A program made the position numbers and the translations under genes. From positions 62,001 to 126,000 of the forward strand of contig NZ_JACHOU010000002.1 in assembly GCF_014206975.1 (NCBI RefSeq): DNA of 64,000 nucleotides, given 5' to 3'. Under the pieces are notes generated by a model. It worked only from the letters and a program-made list of their open reading frames with translations, was not told the DNA's origin and ran no database searches. The stretch is from Aminobacter aganoensis (GTDB lineage Bacteria > Pseudomonadota > Alphaproteobacteria > Rhizobiales > Rhizobiaceae). The first letter of the stretch is position 1. Each line of letters starts with the position of its first letter. Shown piece by piece: positions 1 through 8,417 of the stretch.

Positions 1-409
1 CGATCAGGCCGAGAATGACCCTGACACCGCCCGAGGGATCGTCGGGCGGCAGGTTCGCCTCCGAACGGACCAGGACGGTGCCGACGAGGTCGACGGCAAC
101 GGCGCGGGTCAGGTGCCGGTCGATCTGCAGGCCGATGGCAAACGCGCCTTCGGGCAGCAGCCGGTAGGGCGTAGATGGCTGGCCCCTGCCCTTTCTCACC
201 GCCTCCAGCGGCACCACGAAACCGTCGCGCTCAAGCTCGTCGATGATGTTGGACACGGCCTGCTTGGTGAGTTGCGTCGCCCGAGCCAGGTCGGCACGCG
301 ACAGGGCGCCATTGAGCCGCAACGCGTCGATCATGACGCGGCGGTTGTGGGCGCTCGCGCCCTCCTGGTTGGTGCCGCTGGTGGCTCGGATGGGCCTGAT
401 ATCGTTCAC
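1..409 (-). CDS. ROK-family transcriptional repressor (3' part outside window)
   Basis: The minus-strand frame starts at a GTG at 407-409, preceded by AGAGGGG at good spacing, and runs off the left edge with about 136 residues visible. Residues about 34-65 form a winged helix-turn-helix with a leucine-asparagine-glycine turn and an LTKQAVSNII recognition helix, typical of the NagC/XylR (ROK) family. The sugar-binding kinase-like domain begins near residue 95 and is cut. It is divergent from the sugar importer and separated from it by a perfect inverted repeat, so it is probably the local repressor, released by the imported sugar or its phosphate. The ligand cannot be told from the visible part. 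Confidence 0.85.
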   Translation of the reverse strand, partial: MNDIRPIRATSGTNQEGASAHNRRVMIDALRLNGALSRADLARATQLTKQAVSNIIDELERDGFVVPLEAVRKGRGQPSTPYRLLPEGAFAIGLQIDRHLTRAVAVDLVGTVLVRSEANLPPDDPSGGVRVILGLI

Positions 410-452
410 CGCTGTTTCCCCTCTTGACTCCAATAGATAATTGCAGAAGTAA

Positions 453-473
453 TAAGTCAAGTCAGTTGACTTA
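453..473. promoter_or_regulatory. Inverted-repeat operator between ROK gene and sugar operon
   Basis: TAAGTCAA (453-460) and TTGACTTA (466-473) are perfect inverted arms around a 5-base spacer. The right arm contains TTGACT, which could serve as a -35 for rightward transcription, so a bound repressor would block the promoter. Placement in the divergent gap next to a ROK gene makes this the likely operator. No -10 was assigned with confidence. Confidence 0.6.
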
Positions 474-649
474 ATAAGGAGCCGTGAGAGTTCCGGGGAA
501 TGAAGACGGCTGGAGCCGTCGCGCTTTTCGACTGTGACACCGCCTGGGAAAGAACGCCGAGACCTTCGCGCGATGCCTTTCCGAAGCGAGATGACGGCGC
601 GTGGCGCCGGCATCGCAGGAATTGCCAACGTCAGATAATGGAGGATGCA

Positions 650-1885
650 ATGTTGAAATCGTTTAGCAGGATGCTGCTTGGGGCGGCTCTCATTGGCGCG
701 GCTTTCGTGCCCCAGGCTTTCGCCGAAACGTCAATCAATGCGCTGTTCATGGCGCAGGCCGCCTACAGCGAGGCGGACGTGCGGGCCATGAGTGAAGCCT
801 TCACCAAGGCCAATCCCGACATCAAGGTGAACCTCGAATTCGTGCCCTATGAAGGCTTGCACGACAAGACCGTGCTGGCCCAGGGTTCGGGCGGCTACGA
901 CGTGGTGCTGTTCGACGTCATCTGGCCCGCCGAATATGCCAGCAACAACGTGCTGGTCGACGTCTCCTCGCGCATCACCGACGACATGAAGAAGGGCGTG
1001 CTGCCGGGCGCCTGGACCACCGTCAACTATGACGGCAAGTCTTATGGGATGCCCTGGATTCTCGACACCAAGTATCTGTTCTACAACAAGGAAATCCTAG
1101 AGAAGGCGGGCATCCAGAATCCACCCAAGACCTGGGATGAACTGGCCGAACAGGCCAAGATCATCAAGGACAAGGGCCTGCTGGCAACACCGATCTCGTG
1201 GAGCTGGTCGCAGGCTGAAGCCGCGATCTGCGACTACACCACGCTGGTCAGCGCCTATGGCGGTGAATTCCTGAAGGACGGCAAGCCGGCGTTCCAGAGC
1301 GGCGGCGGGCTCGACGCGCTGAACTACATGGTGACCAGCTACACCTCCGGCCTGACCAACCCGAACTCCAAGGAGTTCCTCGAAGAGGACGTCCGCAAGG
1401 TCTTCCAGAACGGCGAAGCCGCCTTCGCACTCAACTGGACCTACATGTACAACATGGCCAACGACCCCAAGGACAGCAAGGTCGCGGGTAAGGTCGGCGT
1501 CGTTCCCGCCCCCGGCGTCGCAGGCAAGAGCGAGGTGTCGGCCGTCAACGGTTCGATGGGTCTCGGCATCACCACGGCCAGCAAGAACCCCGACGAGGCG
1601 TGGAAATTCATCACCTTCATGACCTCGCAGGCGACGCAGAACCAGTATGCCAAGCTGAGCCTGCCGATCTGGGCTTCGTCATACGAGGATCCGGCCGTCA
1701 CCAAGGGACAGGAAGAGCTGATCGCCGCAGCCAAGATCGGCCTGGCCGCGATGTATCCGCGCCCGACGACGCCGAAGTACCAGGAGCTGTCGACGGCGCT
1801 GCAGCAGGCAATTCAGGAATCCCTGCTTGGTCAAGCCAAGCCGGAAGACGCGCTCAAGGGGGCTGCCGAAAACAGCGGCCTGTAA
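650..1885 (+). CDS. ABC sugar transporter, periplasmic solute-binding protein
   Basis: The protein has 411 residues and belongs to the extracellular solute-binding family 1 (MalE/UgpB-like). The first 25 or so residues are a Sec signal peptide ending in AFA. The start at 650 was chosen because GGAGG lies at 640-644; the same frame is open upstream to 500, but that part has no ribosome site and no signal-like sequence. It delivers sugar to the permeases encoded immediately downstream. The short gap of about 70 bases before the next gene holds a GC-rich stretch, often seen after highly expressed binding-protein genes. The substrate is unknown; the isomerase and kinase downstream suggest an amino sugar or glycated compound. 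Confidence 0.9.
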   Translation: MLKSFSRMLLGAALIGAAFVPQAFAETSINALFMAQAAYSEADVRAMSEAFTKANPDIKVNLEFVPYEGLHDKTVLAQGSGGYDVVLFDVIWPAEYASNNVLVDVSSRITDDMKKGVLPGAWTTVNYDGKSYGMPWILDTKYLFYNKEILEKAGIQNPPKTWDELAEQAKIIKDKGLLATPISWSWSQAEAAICDYTTLVSAYGGEFLKDGKPAFQSGGGLDALNYMVTSYTSGLTNPNSKEFLEEDVRKVFQNGEAAFALNWTYMYNMANDPKDSKVAGKVGVVPAPGVAGKSEVSAVNGSMGLGITTASKNPDEAWKFITFMTSQATQNQYAKLSLPIWASSYEDPAVTKGQEELIAAAKIGLAAMYPRPTTPKYQELSTALQQAIQESLLGQAKPEDALKGAAENSGL

Positions 1886-1957
1886 GCTTTACTGCCCCAA
1901 CTTCCGGGCGGCTCCGGCCGCCCGGCCCTTTCGTTTCCAATAATAAAGAGTCGCCTC

Positions 1958-2842
1958 ATGTCGGGCTCATGGATGACGACCCGCGCATGGCTGCTGATGC
2001 TGCCTTTGCTTGTGGTCATGGTTTCAGTCATCGGCTGGCCCCTCGTCGACACCGTTCGTCTGTCCTTCACCGACGCCAAGCTCGTCGGCACCGAGGGCAA
2101 CTTCGTCGGCTTCGACAACTACGCAAAGATGCTTTCGGGCTCGAATTTCCAGCGCACGCTGGTGACGACGACCTGGTTTGCGGTCATCTCCGTCGCCGCG
2201 GAGATGGTACTGGGCGTTCTTGCCGCCTTGTTGCTGAACCAGCAGTTCCGTGGCCGCACGCTGTTGCGTGCGCTGATGATCCTGCCATGGGCGCTGCCGA
2301 CGGTGGTCAACGCCACGCTGTGGCGGCTGATCTACAATCCCGAATATGGCGCGTTGAATGCCGCACTGACGCAGATCGGCCTCCTCGACGCCTATCGCTC
2401 CTGGCTCGGCGAACCCAACACCGCGCTCGCCGCCCTCATCGTTGCCGATTGCTGGAAGAATTTTCCGCTCGTCGCGCTCATCGCCCTGGCCGCCTTGCAG
2501 GCCGTGCCGCGCGACATCACCGCGGCATCTATGGTCGATGGTGCGGGGCCGCTCGCGCGCTTCCGCTTCGTCATCCTGCCCTATCTCGTCGGGCCGCTTC
2601 TGGTGGCGCTGGTGTTGCGCACCATCGAGGCATTCAAGGTCTTCGACATCATCTGGGTGATGACCCGCGGCGGGCCCGCCAATTCGACCAGAACGCTGTC
2701 GATTCTCGTTTACCAGGAGGCATTTTCGTTCCAGCGCGCCGGTTCCGGCGCATCGCTGGCGCTGATCGTCACCTTGCTGGTCACGGTCCTGGCCGTCGCT
2801 TATGCCGCCCTGGTCAGGAAGGCTGCGGGGAGTACCGCCTGA
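1958..2842 (+). CDS. ABC sugar transporter permease (MalF/UgpA type)
   Basis: This is a 294-residue inner-membrane protein with about six hydrophobic segments. The cytoplasmic EAA loop that docks on the ATPase is visible near residues 190-215 (ITAASMVDGAG...RFVILP). It pairs with the next permease to form the channel of the importer. Its stop codon overlaps the start of the next gene (TGATG), which indicates translational coupling. Confidence 0.9.
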   Translation: MSGSWMTTRAWLLMLPLLVVMVSVIGWPLVDTVRLSFTDAKLVGTEGNFVGFDNYAKMLSGSNFQRTLVTTTWFAVISVAAEMVLGVLAALLLNQQFRGRTLLRALMILPWALPTVVNATLWRLIYNPEYGALNAALTQIGLLDAYRSWLGEPNTALAALIVADCWKNFPLVALIALAALQAVPRDITAASMVDGAGPLARFRFVILPYLVGPLLVALVLRTIEAFKVFDIIWVMTRGGPANSTRTLSILVYQEAFSFQRAGSGASLALIVTLLVTVLAVAYAALVRKAAGSTA

Positions 2843-3687
2843 TGGAACGCAAAAGCCCGCTCTTCACTGTCTTCGTCTACGCATCGGCGCTTCTGCTGGC
2901 GATCGTGATCCTGGCGCCCGTGCTGTGGCTGTTCGTCATGAGCATTTCGCCTGCCGCCGATCTTTCGGCCAAGCCGTTGCGCTGGTGGCCGCAGGAAGTC
3001 GACTTCTCGCGATACGCGATGCTGCTGTCGACGGCCGAAAACAGCGCGGGTGCCGCCTTTGTCGCCTCGCTGTGGAACAGCCTGAGGATCGCCGGCATGG
3101 CAACGATTGCAGCGATCGCGCTGGCCATCCCGGCCGGCTGGGCGGTGTCGCGCACGCCTCAGGTTGGCTGGTCGCTGTCGGTGGTGATCGCCACCTACAT
3201 GCTGCCGCCGGTGGCGCTGTCCGTCCCACTGTACATGGGCCTTGCCTGGCTCGGCCTGCTCAACAACATCTTCGGCCTGGCGCTCGTCTACCTGACCATC
3301 CTTGCGCCGTTCACCACCTGGCTGATGAAGTCGGGCTTCGATTCCATACCGCGCGAAATCGAGTCCGCCGCGATGATCGACGGCGCCAGCCTGTTCCAGA
3401 CATTGCGTATCATCACCTTGCCGCTGGCAGCGCCCGTGATGGCGACGTCGGCACTGTTTGCGCTGCTGCTTGCGTGGGACGAGTTCTTCTATGCACTGTT
3501 GTTCACGTCGGACCTGCGCGCCAAGACGCTGACAGTGGCCATCGCCGATCTCGCCGGCGGCCGCGTCTCCGACTACGGGCTGATTGCCACGGCGGGCGTC
3601 CTGGCCGCGCTGCCCCCGGTGCTGATCGGCCTGGTCATGCAGCGCGCCCTGATTTCGGGGCTGACCAGCGGCGGCGTGAAAGGATGA
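2842..3687 (+). CDS. ABC sugar transporter permease (MalG/UgpE type)
   Basis: The second permease has 281 residues. It has an N-terminal membrane segment, a periplasmic loop, then five more hydrophobic segments. The EAA loop (IESAAMIDGAS...IITLP) lies near residues 175-195. The start ATG at 2842 overlaps the stop of the preceding permease, and its own stop overlaps the start of the SIS-domain gene, so the three are one translational block. Confidence 0.9.
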   Translation: MERKSPLFTVFVYASALLLAIVILAPVLWLFVMSISPAADLSAKPLRWWPQEVDFSRYAMLLSTAENSAGAAFVASLWNSLRIAGMATIAAIALAIPAGWAVSRTPQVGWSLSVVIATYMLPPVALSVPLYMGLAWLGLLNNIFGLALVYLTILAPFTTWLMKSGFDSIPREIESAAMIDGASLFQTLRIITLPLAAPVMATSALFALLLAWDEFFYALLFTSDLRAKTLTVAIADLAGGRVSDYGLIATAGVLAALPPVLIGLVMQRALISGLTSGGVKG

Positions 3688-4706
3688 CCATGACCCCACA
3701 AAAGACCAGGCCCGCCGGGCTCGTGGCGATCGACCGCGAAATGGCGCGCCAGTATGGCGATGCGCTGGCATCGTTTGCCGAAGCCTCCGAGACGGCGGCC
3801 AGGGTTGCCGCATCCCTGGCCAGCACGGGGCAGTTGCTGCTGCTCGGCATGGGCGGTTCGCATGCGGTGGGCCGCGCAGTCGAGCCGCTCTATCGCGCCC
3901 TCGGCATCGATGCCATCGCGCTGCCCTTGTCGGAGCAGCTCGGGCAGCCGCTGGCACTTGACGGCCGCACAGTGCTGATGACCTCGCAATCGGGCGAAAG
4001 CGCCGAAGTCCTGCGCTGGTTTGCCGAGACCGGCGGAAATTCCGAGACATTCGGACTGACGCTGGAGGCAGGCTCCTTCCTGGCCCGCACCGCGCCTTCG
4101 CTGGTCGGCATCGGCGGCACCGAGCTCGCCTTTGCGGCAACGCGAAGCCTGACCGTCACCCTGGCCCTGCATCTCGCCATCCTGGCCGCACTTGGCGAAC
4201 ACCCGAGCGGGGCGCTCGTCGCGCTCCAGGCACCTGAAGTCGTCGACATCCGTCCGGCTCTCGCCGCGCTGGCGAACGTCGCTGCCGTCGTCACGTCGGG
4301 ACGCCGCCTGCAAGGCGTTGCCGAAGCACTGGCCCTCGGCCTGACGGAGTTGTCGCGGCGGCCGTGCTTCTCGCTTGAAGGCGGGCAGCTTCGGCATGGG
4401 CCGATGGAAATGCTCGGCCCCGACATCGGCGTCGTGCTGTTTCGCGGCGACGATCCGACCGCCGCTCTCGTCACGGCCATGGCAGTGTCGGCAATCGACA
4501 CCGGAGCACCAGTCGTCATCTTCGATTCGTCCGCAAAGAGCCCGGTAGCCGGTGCAGTCACGCTTCGGTTCAAGCCGGCCACCGGCATGGCCGCCATCTT
4601 CGCAATGCTGCCCACGGCGCAGCGCCTGATGATCGCATTTGCCGATGCCCGCGTCGATGATGCCGGCACTCCGGTGCGATCGACCAAGATCACCCGGAGC
4701 GAATGA
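3684..4706 (+). CDS. SIS-domain sugar isomerase / deaminase
   Basis: The 340-residue protein has two SIS (sugar isomerase) halves. Phosphosugar-binding motifs include GMGGSHAVG (residues 56-64) and SQSGESAE (101-108); a later EGGQLRHGPMEM motif matches the catalytic region of GlmS-isomerase, NagB-II and FrlB-type deglycases. By family it would convert a 6-phospho amino sugar, or deglycate a phosphorylated fructosamine. It starts at ATG 3684, overlapping the permease stop; an ATG at 3690 is possible. With the neighbouring kinase it suggests import, phosphorylation and isomerisation of an amino sugar or Amadori compound, but which one cannot be decided by eye. Confidence 0.85.
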   Translation: MTMTPQKTRPAGLVAIDREMARQYGDALASFAEASETAARVAASLASTGQLLLLGMGGSHAVGRAVEPLYRALGIDAIALPLSEQLGQPLALDGRTVLMTSQSGESAEVLRWFAETGGNSETFGLTLEAGSFLARTAPSLVGIGGTELAFAATRSLTVTLALHLAILAALGEHPSGALVALQAPEVVDIRPALAALANVAAVVTSGRRLQGVAEALALGLTELSRRPCFSLEGGQLRHGPMEMLGPDIGVVLFRGDDPTAALVTAMAVSAIDTGAPVVIFDSSAKSPVAGAVTLRFKPATGMAAIFAMLPTAQRLMIAFADARVDDAGTPVRSTKITRSE

Positions 4707-5636
4707 ATGCGGCCACTTGCGGTGATCGGCAACGTCAATGTCGACCTCATTCTCGGACCGACCGCCCCCTGGCCGAAGGCCGGCACGGAAATCATCGTCG
4801 ACCACGACGAGTTGCGCGTCGGCGGCCAGGCGGGCAATTCGGCTCTTGCGTGGGAGGCGCTCGGCGTTGACTTCGAGATTGCGGCGAATGTCGGCAACGA
4901 CCAGTTCGGCCTGTGGCTGCGGACCGCCTTTGGCCGCCGCGCGGCGAAGTGGGCCATCTCTTCCGAGCGGACGACGCTGTCAGTCGGCATCACACACCCC
5001 GACGGCGAACGGACGTTCTTCACCACGCATGGGCACCTGCCCCGTTTCAGCCTCGCCGACACGCTTTCGGTGCTCGACGGCAAGCGACTGTCCGGCGGCT
5101 ATGCCCTGCTGTGCGGCTCGTTCCTGACCACTGACCTCGCCCAAGACTACGACGCCATTTTCGACTGGGCGCATGGCCACGACATCTCGGTCGTTCTCGA
5201 CACTGGCTGGCCGCCGGATGGCTGGACCGAAGCGAACTGTGCAACGACCCGCACCTGGCTATCCCGCTGCGATTGCGCGCTGCTGAACGAAGTCGAAACA
5301 ACGACGCTGGCTGGCCGCGACAATCCAGCAGAGGCGGCACGGACGATCTGGTCCAGCATGCGCAAGGGGGCCGTCGTGGTGGTCAAGTGCGGACCGGATG
5401 GCGCCATTGCCATCGGTGCCGACGGCGAGCTGGTGTCGGCAGGCGCCCCAAAGGTGAAGGTCGTCGATACCATCGGCGCCGGCGACGTCTTCAACTCGGC
5501 TTTTCTCGCGGCCCTTGCCAAGGGCCAGCCGCTCGCCACCTGCCTCGCTGCTGGAACGCAGGTTGCATCGCGCGCGATCTCCACCTTGCCCCGCAGCTAT
5601 GGCCACTTGCCGGATTTCAGGGACGACATTGCATGA
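4707..5636 (+). CDS. PfkB-family carbohydrate kinase
   Basis: This 309-residue ribokinase-fold kinase has the N-terminal GNVNVD signature and the C-terminal DTIGAGD motif; Asp260 in GAGD is the expected catalytic base. It begins directly after the stop of the SIS gene and its own stop overlaps the ATPase start. Family members phosphorylate sugars such as fructose, fructoselysine, ribose or nucleosides. The likely role here is phosphorylation of the imported sugar before the SIS enzyme acts. Confidence 0.88.
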   Translation: MRPLAVIGNVNVDLILGPTAPWPKAGTEIIVDHDELRVGGQAGNSALAWEALGVDFEIAANVGNDQFGLWLRTAFGRRAAKWAISSERTTLSVGITHPDGERTFFTTHGHLPRFSLADTLSVLDGKRLSGGYALLCGSFLTTDLAQDYDAIFDWAHGHDISVVLDTGWPPDGWTEANCATTRTWLSRCDCALLNEVETTTLAGRDNPAEAARTIWSSMRKGAVVVVKCGPDGAIAIGADGELVSAGAPKVKVVDTIGAGDVFNSAFLAALAKGQPLATCLAAGTQVASRAISTLPRSYGHLPDFRDDIA

Positions 5637-6718
5637 GTGCGCTTGAAATCCAGAACATCCGCAAGAACTACGGGGCCGTCGAAACACTGAAGGGCATAGA
5701 CATTTCATTGCAGAGCGGCGAGTTCCTGGTCCTGCTCGGTTCGTCGGGTTGCGGAAAGTCCACCCTGCTCAACATCATCGCCGGGCTGGCCGAAGCGACG
5801 AGCGGCGACATCAGGATCGGCGACCGCTCGATTCTCGGCGTTCATCCCAAGGACCGCGACATCGCCATGGTGTTCCAGTCCTACGCGCTCTACCCCAATC
5901 TCAGCGTGCGCCGGAACATCGGCTTCGGGCTCGAGATGCGCAAGGTGCCGGTCGCGGAGCGCGACAAGGCCGTGCAGGAGGCAGCGCGGCTGCTGCAGAT
6001 CGAGGCGCTGCTCGACCGCAAGCCGAGCCAGCTCTCCGGCGGCCAGCGCCAGCGCGTCGCCATCGGCCGCGCGCTGGTGCGCAAGCCGCAGGTGTTCCTG
6101 TTTGACGAACCGCTTTCCAACCTCGATGCCAAGCTGCGGCTTGAGATGCGTACCGAGCTCAAGCGCCTGCACCAGATGCTGCGGACGACGGTGGTCTACG
6201 TCACCCACGACCAGATCGAGGCGATGACGCTGGCGACGCGGATCGCGGTGATGAAGGACGGCCGGATCGAGCAGCTCGGCACGCCCGAAGAGATCTACAA
6301 CCGCCCAGCCACGCTCTATGTGGCGGGCTTCGTCGGCGCGCCGCCGATGAACATCCTTGATGTCACCGTGCGCAATGGCCTGCTTGAGATTGCAGGATCC
6401 GACGTGACGATCCCGCTGCCACCGCGATATGCAACGATCGGCGACGGGACCCGCCTTTCCCTTGGCATACGCCCCGAGGCGCTCCGGCTCGCAGCCGAAG
6501 GTGCAGTCGGCCTGACGTTGCCTGCCAAGGTCGAGGTCGTCGAACTGACCGGTCCGGAACTGATCGCGACAGCTCGAATCGGCGGGCAGAAGCTGATTGC
6601 CTGCCTTGCGCCACGCACGCGTCTCGGCGAAGGTGAAAGCCGCAGATTTGCTTTCGAGGAAGAAGCACTGCATCTTTTCGATCCCACGACCGGGCTGGCT
6701 TGCGAAGGGGCGCCGTAG
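5633..6718 (+). CDS. ABC sugar transporter ATP-binding protein (UgpC/MalK type)
   Basis: The ATPase has 361 residues. Walker A is GSSGCGKST (residues 36-44), followed by a Q-loop in VFQSYALYP, the signature LSGGQRQR, Walker B LFDEPLSNLD and the H-loop VTHDQ. The C-terminal 120 residues form the TOBE/MalK regulatory region. It powers the importer encoded upstream and is the last gene of the run. ATG at 5633 overlaps the kinase stop. No clear terminator was seen after it. Confidence 0.92.
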   Translation: MSALEIQNIRKNYGAVETLKGIDISLQSGEFLVLLGSSGCGKSTLLNIIAGLAEATSGDIRIGDRSILGVHPKDRDIAMVFQSYALYPNLSVRRNIGFGLEMRKVPVAERDKAVQEAARLLQIEALLDRKPSQLSGGQRQRVAIGRALVRKPQVFLFDEPLSNLDAKLRLEMRTELKRLHQMLRTTVVYVTHDQIEAMTLATRIAVMKDGRIEQLGTPEEIYNRPATLYVAGFVGAPPMNILDVTVRNGLLEIAGSDVTIPLPPRYATIGDGTRLSLGIRPEALRLAAEGAVGLTLPAKVEVVELTGPELIATARIGGQKLIACLAPRTRLGEGESRRFAFEEEALHLFDPTTGLACEGAP

Positions 6719-6875
6719 GACACGACGCTGGGTTTCATAAGGCCGGCAATTCCTCCCCAAAAACGCGAAACTGCTTCTCACAGAATTGGCTGTCTGGCCT
6801 CTTGTGCCATCCATGCAACGAGCAGAAGTTACCCCGGTTTGCGCAGGCAGCCATGTCCTGCGCTGGATCATTGGT

Positions 6876-6924
6876 CACAGTCGGCTGGGATGGACACGCT
6901 GGAACAGCGTCAAAGCCGACGGTG
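6876..6924 (+). promoter_or_regulatory. Two-tier hairpin resembling a xanthine (NMT1-type) riboswitch aptamer
   Basis: The outer stem pairs GTCGGCT (6880-6886) with AGCCGAC (6914-6920), extended by CAC/GTG across one A-G mismatch. The inner stem pairs ACGCTG (6896-6901) with CAGCGT (6905-6910) around a GAA loop. Between them is an asymmetric internal loop, GGGATGGAC on the 5' side and CAA on the 3' side. A short two-stem RNA with a conserved purine-rich internal loop in front of a purine permease fits what I recall of the NMT1 (xanthine/urate) riboswitch class. An AGGAG at 6927-6931 follows directly, but the chosen start codon is about 120 bases downstream, so how it would control expression is unclear. 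Confidence 0.5.
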
Positions 6925-7044
6925 TGAGGAGCAGCAACGCTCGGCAAGGCCACGGGGTTCTTCGATCCACTCGGGATCATGGGCCATCGCAGCCTTGCGC
7001 GTGACGGACGGCCGCTCCCCGCGCCACATGGGAGGAAGCAAAGA

Positions 7045-8337
7045 GTGCTCGAGAAGTATTTCAACCTGAAGGAACAAGGGACGACGGTGCGCACCGAGGT
7101 GATCGCCGGCGTCACGACCTTCCTGACGATGGCCTACATCATCTTCGTCAATCCCGAGATCCTGTCGTCGACGGGCATGGACCGCAACGCCGTGTTCGTG
7201 GCCACCTGCCTTGCCGCAGCGCTCGGCTCGCTGATCATGGGCCTTCTGGCGAAGTGGCCGATCGGCATGGCGCCGGGCATGGGCCTGAACGCCTTCTTCG
7301 CGTTCACGGTGGTCGGCGCGATGGGCTTTTCCTGGCAGCAGGCGCTGGGCGCCGTCTTCATCTCGGGCGTCATCTTCCTGCTTTTGACCGTCAGCGGCGT
7401 GCGCAGCTGGCTGATCGCCGGCATCCCGCACTCGATGCGTAGTGCGATCGCCGCCGGCATCGGCCTGTTCCTCGGCATCATCGCGCTGAAAAGCTCGGGC
7501 ATCGTCGTTGCGAGCCCCGCAACGCTGGTGACGCTGGGCGACCTCAGCCAGACCGGAACGCTCCTGGCTATCGCCGGCTTCTTCATCATCGCCGCCCTCG
7601 ACGCACTCAAGGTGCGTGGCGCTATCCTGATCGGCATCCTGGTGATCACCGTCGCCTCGATGGCGCTCGGCGTCAGCCAGTTCAACGGCATCGTCTCGAT
7701 GCCACCTTCCATCCTGCCGACCTTCCTGCAGCTCGACGTCGTCGGCGCCCTGCACGCGGGCCTTGTCCATGTCATCCTGGTGTTCGTGCTGGTCGAGGTG
7801 TTCGACGCAACCGGAACGCTGATCGGCGTCGCCAAGCGGGCCGGGCTGATCGAGCCAGGCAAGCCCAATCGCCTCGGCCGCGCTCTGCTGGCCGACAGCA
7901 CGGCGATCGTCGCCGGCTCGCTGCTCGGCACCAGCAGCACCACCGCCTATGTCGAGAGCGCCTCGGGCGTCCAGGCCGGCGGCCGCACCGGCCTCACCGC
8001 ACTGGTCATCGGCGTGCTGTTCCTCGCAGCGCTGTTCTTCTCGCCGCTGGCTGGCTCGGTGCCGGCCTATGCGACCGCTCCCGCCCTGCTCTATGTCGCC
8101 TGCCTGATGATGCGCGAGCTGGTCGAGGTCGAATGGGCCGACATCACCGAGGCAGCTCCTGCGGCGCTGACCGCGCTGATGATGCCGTTCACCTATTCGA
8201 TCGCCAACGGCCTCGCGTTCGGCTTCGTCACCTACGCAGCGCTCAAGCTCCTGACCGGACGCCCCGGCGAGGTGCACATGGCAACGTGGCTGGTCGCGGC
8301 GCTGTTCATCATCCGCTTCGCCTTCTTCCCGCACTAA
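7045..8337 (+). CDS. NCS2/AzgA-type purine (hypoxanthine/guanine) permease
   Basis: The protein has 430 residues and about 12 hydrophobic segments, and starts with the AzgA-type sequence LEKYFNLKEQGTTVRTEVIAG. The glycine-rich GMAPGMGLNAFFAF segment and the TSSTTAYVESASG segment are hallmarks of AzgA/PbuG-like transporters, which are nucleobase:proton symporters of the inner membrane. GTG 7045 was chosen as start because GGAGG lies at 7031-7035; an in-frame ATG at 6979 would add 22 residues that do not look like the family. It is a single-gene transcript closed by a terminator, with the aptamer-like hairpin upstream. Confidence 0.85.
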   Translation: MLEKYFNLKEQGTTVRTEVIAGVTTFLTMAYIIFVNPEILSSTGMDRNAVFVATCLAAALGSLIMGLLAKWPIGMAPGMGLNAFFAFTVVGAMGFSWQQALGAVFISGVIFLLLTVSGVRSWLIAGIPHSMRSAIAAGIGLFLGIIALKSSGIVVASPATLVTLGDLSQTGTLLAIAGFFIIAALDALKVRGAILIGILVITVASMALGVSQFNGIVSMPPSILPTFLQLDVVGALHAGLVHVILVFVLVEVFDATGTLIGVAKRAGLIEPGKPNRLGRALLADSTAIVAGSLLGTSSTTAYVESASGVQAGGRTGLTALVIGVLFLAALFFSPLAGSVPAYATAPALLYVACLMMRELVEVEWADITEAAPAALTALMMPFTYSIANGLAFGFVTYAALKLLTGRPGEVHMATWLVAALFIIRFAFFPH

Positions 8338-8350
8338 GGCTCGACAAAGC

Positions 8351-8390
8351 ATCGCCGGAGGCTGCGCCAGCGGCCTCCGGCGATTTTCGT
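8351..8390 (+). terminator. Rho-independent terminator after purine permease
   Basis: A perfect 12-bp stem (8351-8362 with 8373-8384) encloses a 10-base loop and is followed by TTTCGTT. It lies 13 bases after the permease stop and between convergent genes. Confidence 0.75.
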
Positions 8391-8417
8391 TCCAGCCCAG
8401 CCCCACGGGCTGCGGGC

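Noticed and set aside
500-649. N-terminal extension of the first sugar-binding protein to ATG 500
   Set aside because: The added 50 residues are basic, lack a signal peptide and have no ribosome site at the right distance; GGAGG before 650 and the signal peptide right after it decide the start.
6979-7044. ATG 6979 as the start of the purine permease
   Set aside because: The 22 extra residues are not like the family and GGAGG at 7031-7035 serves GTG 7045.
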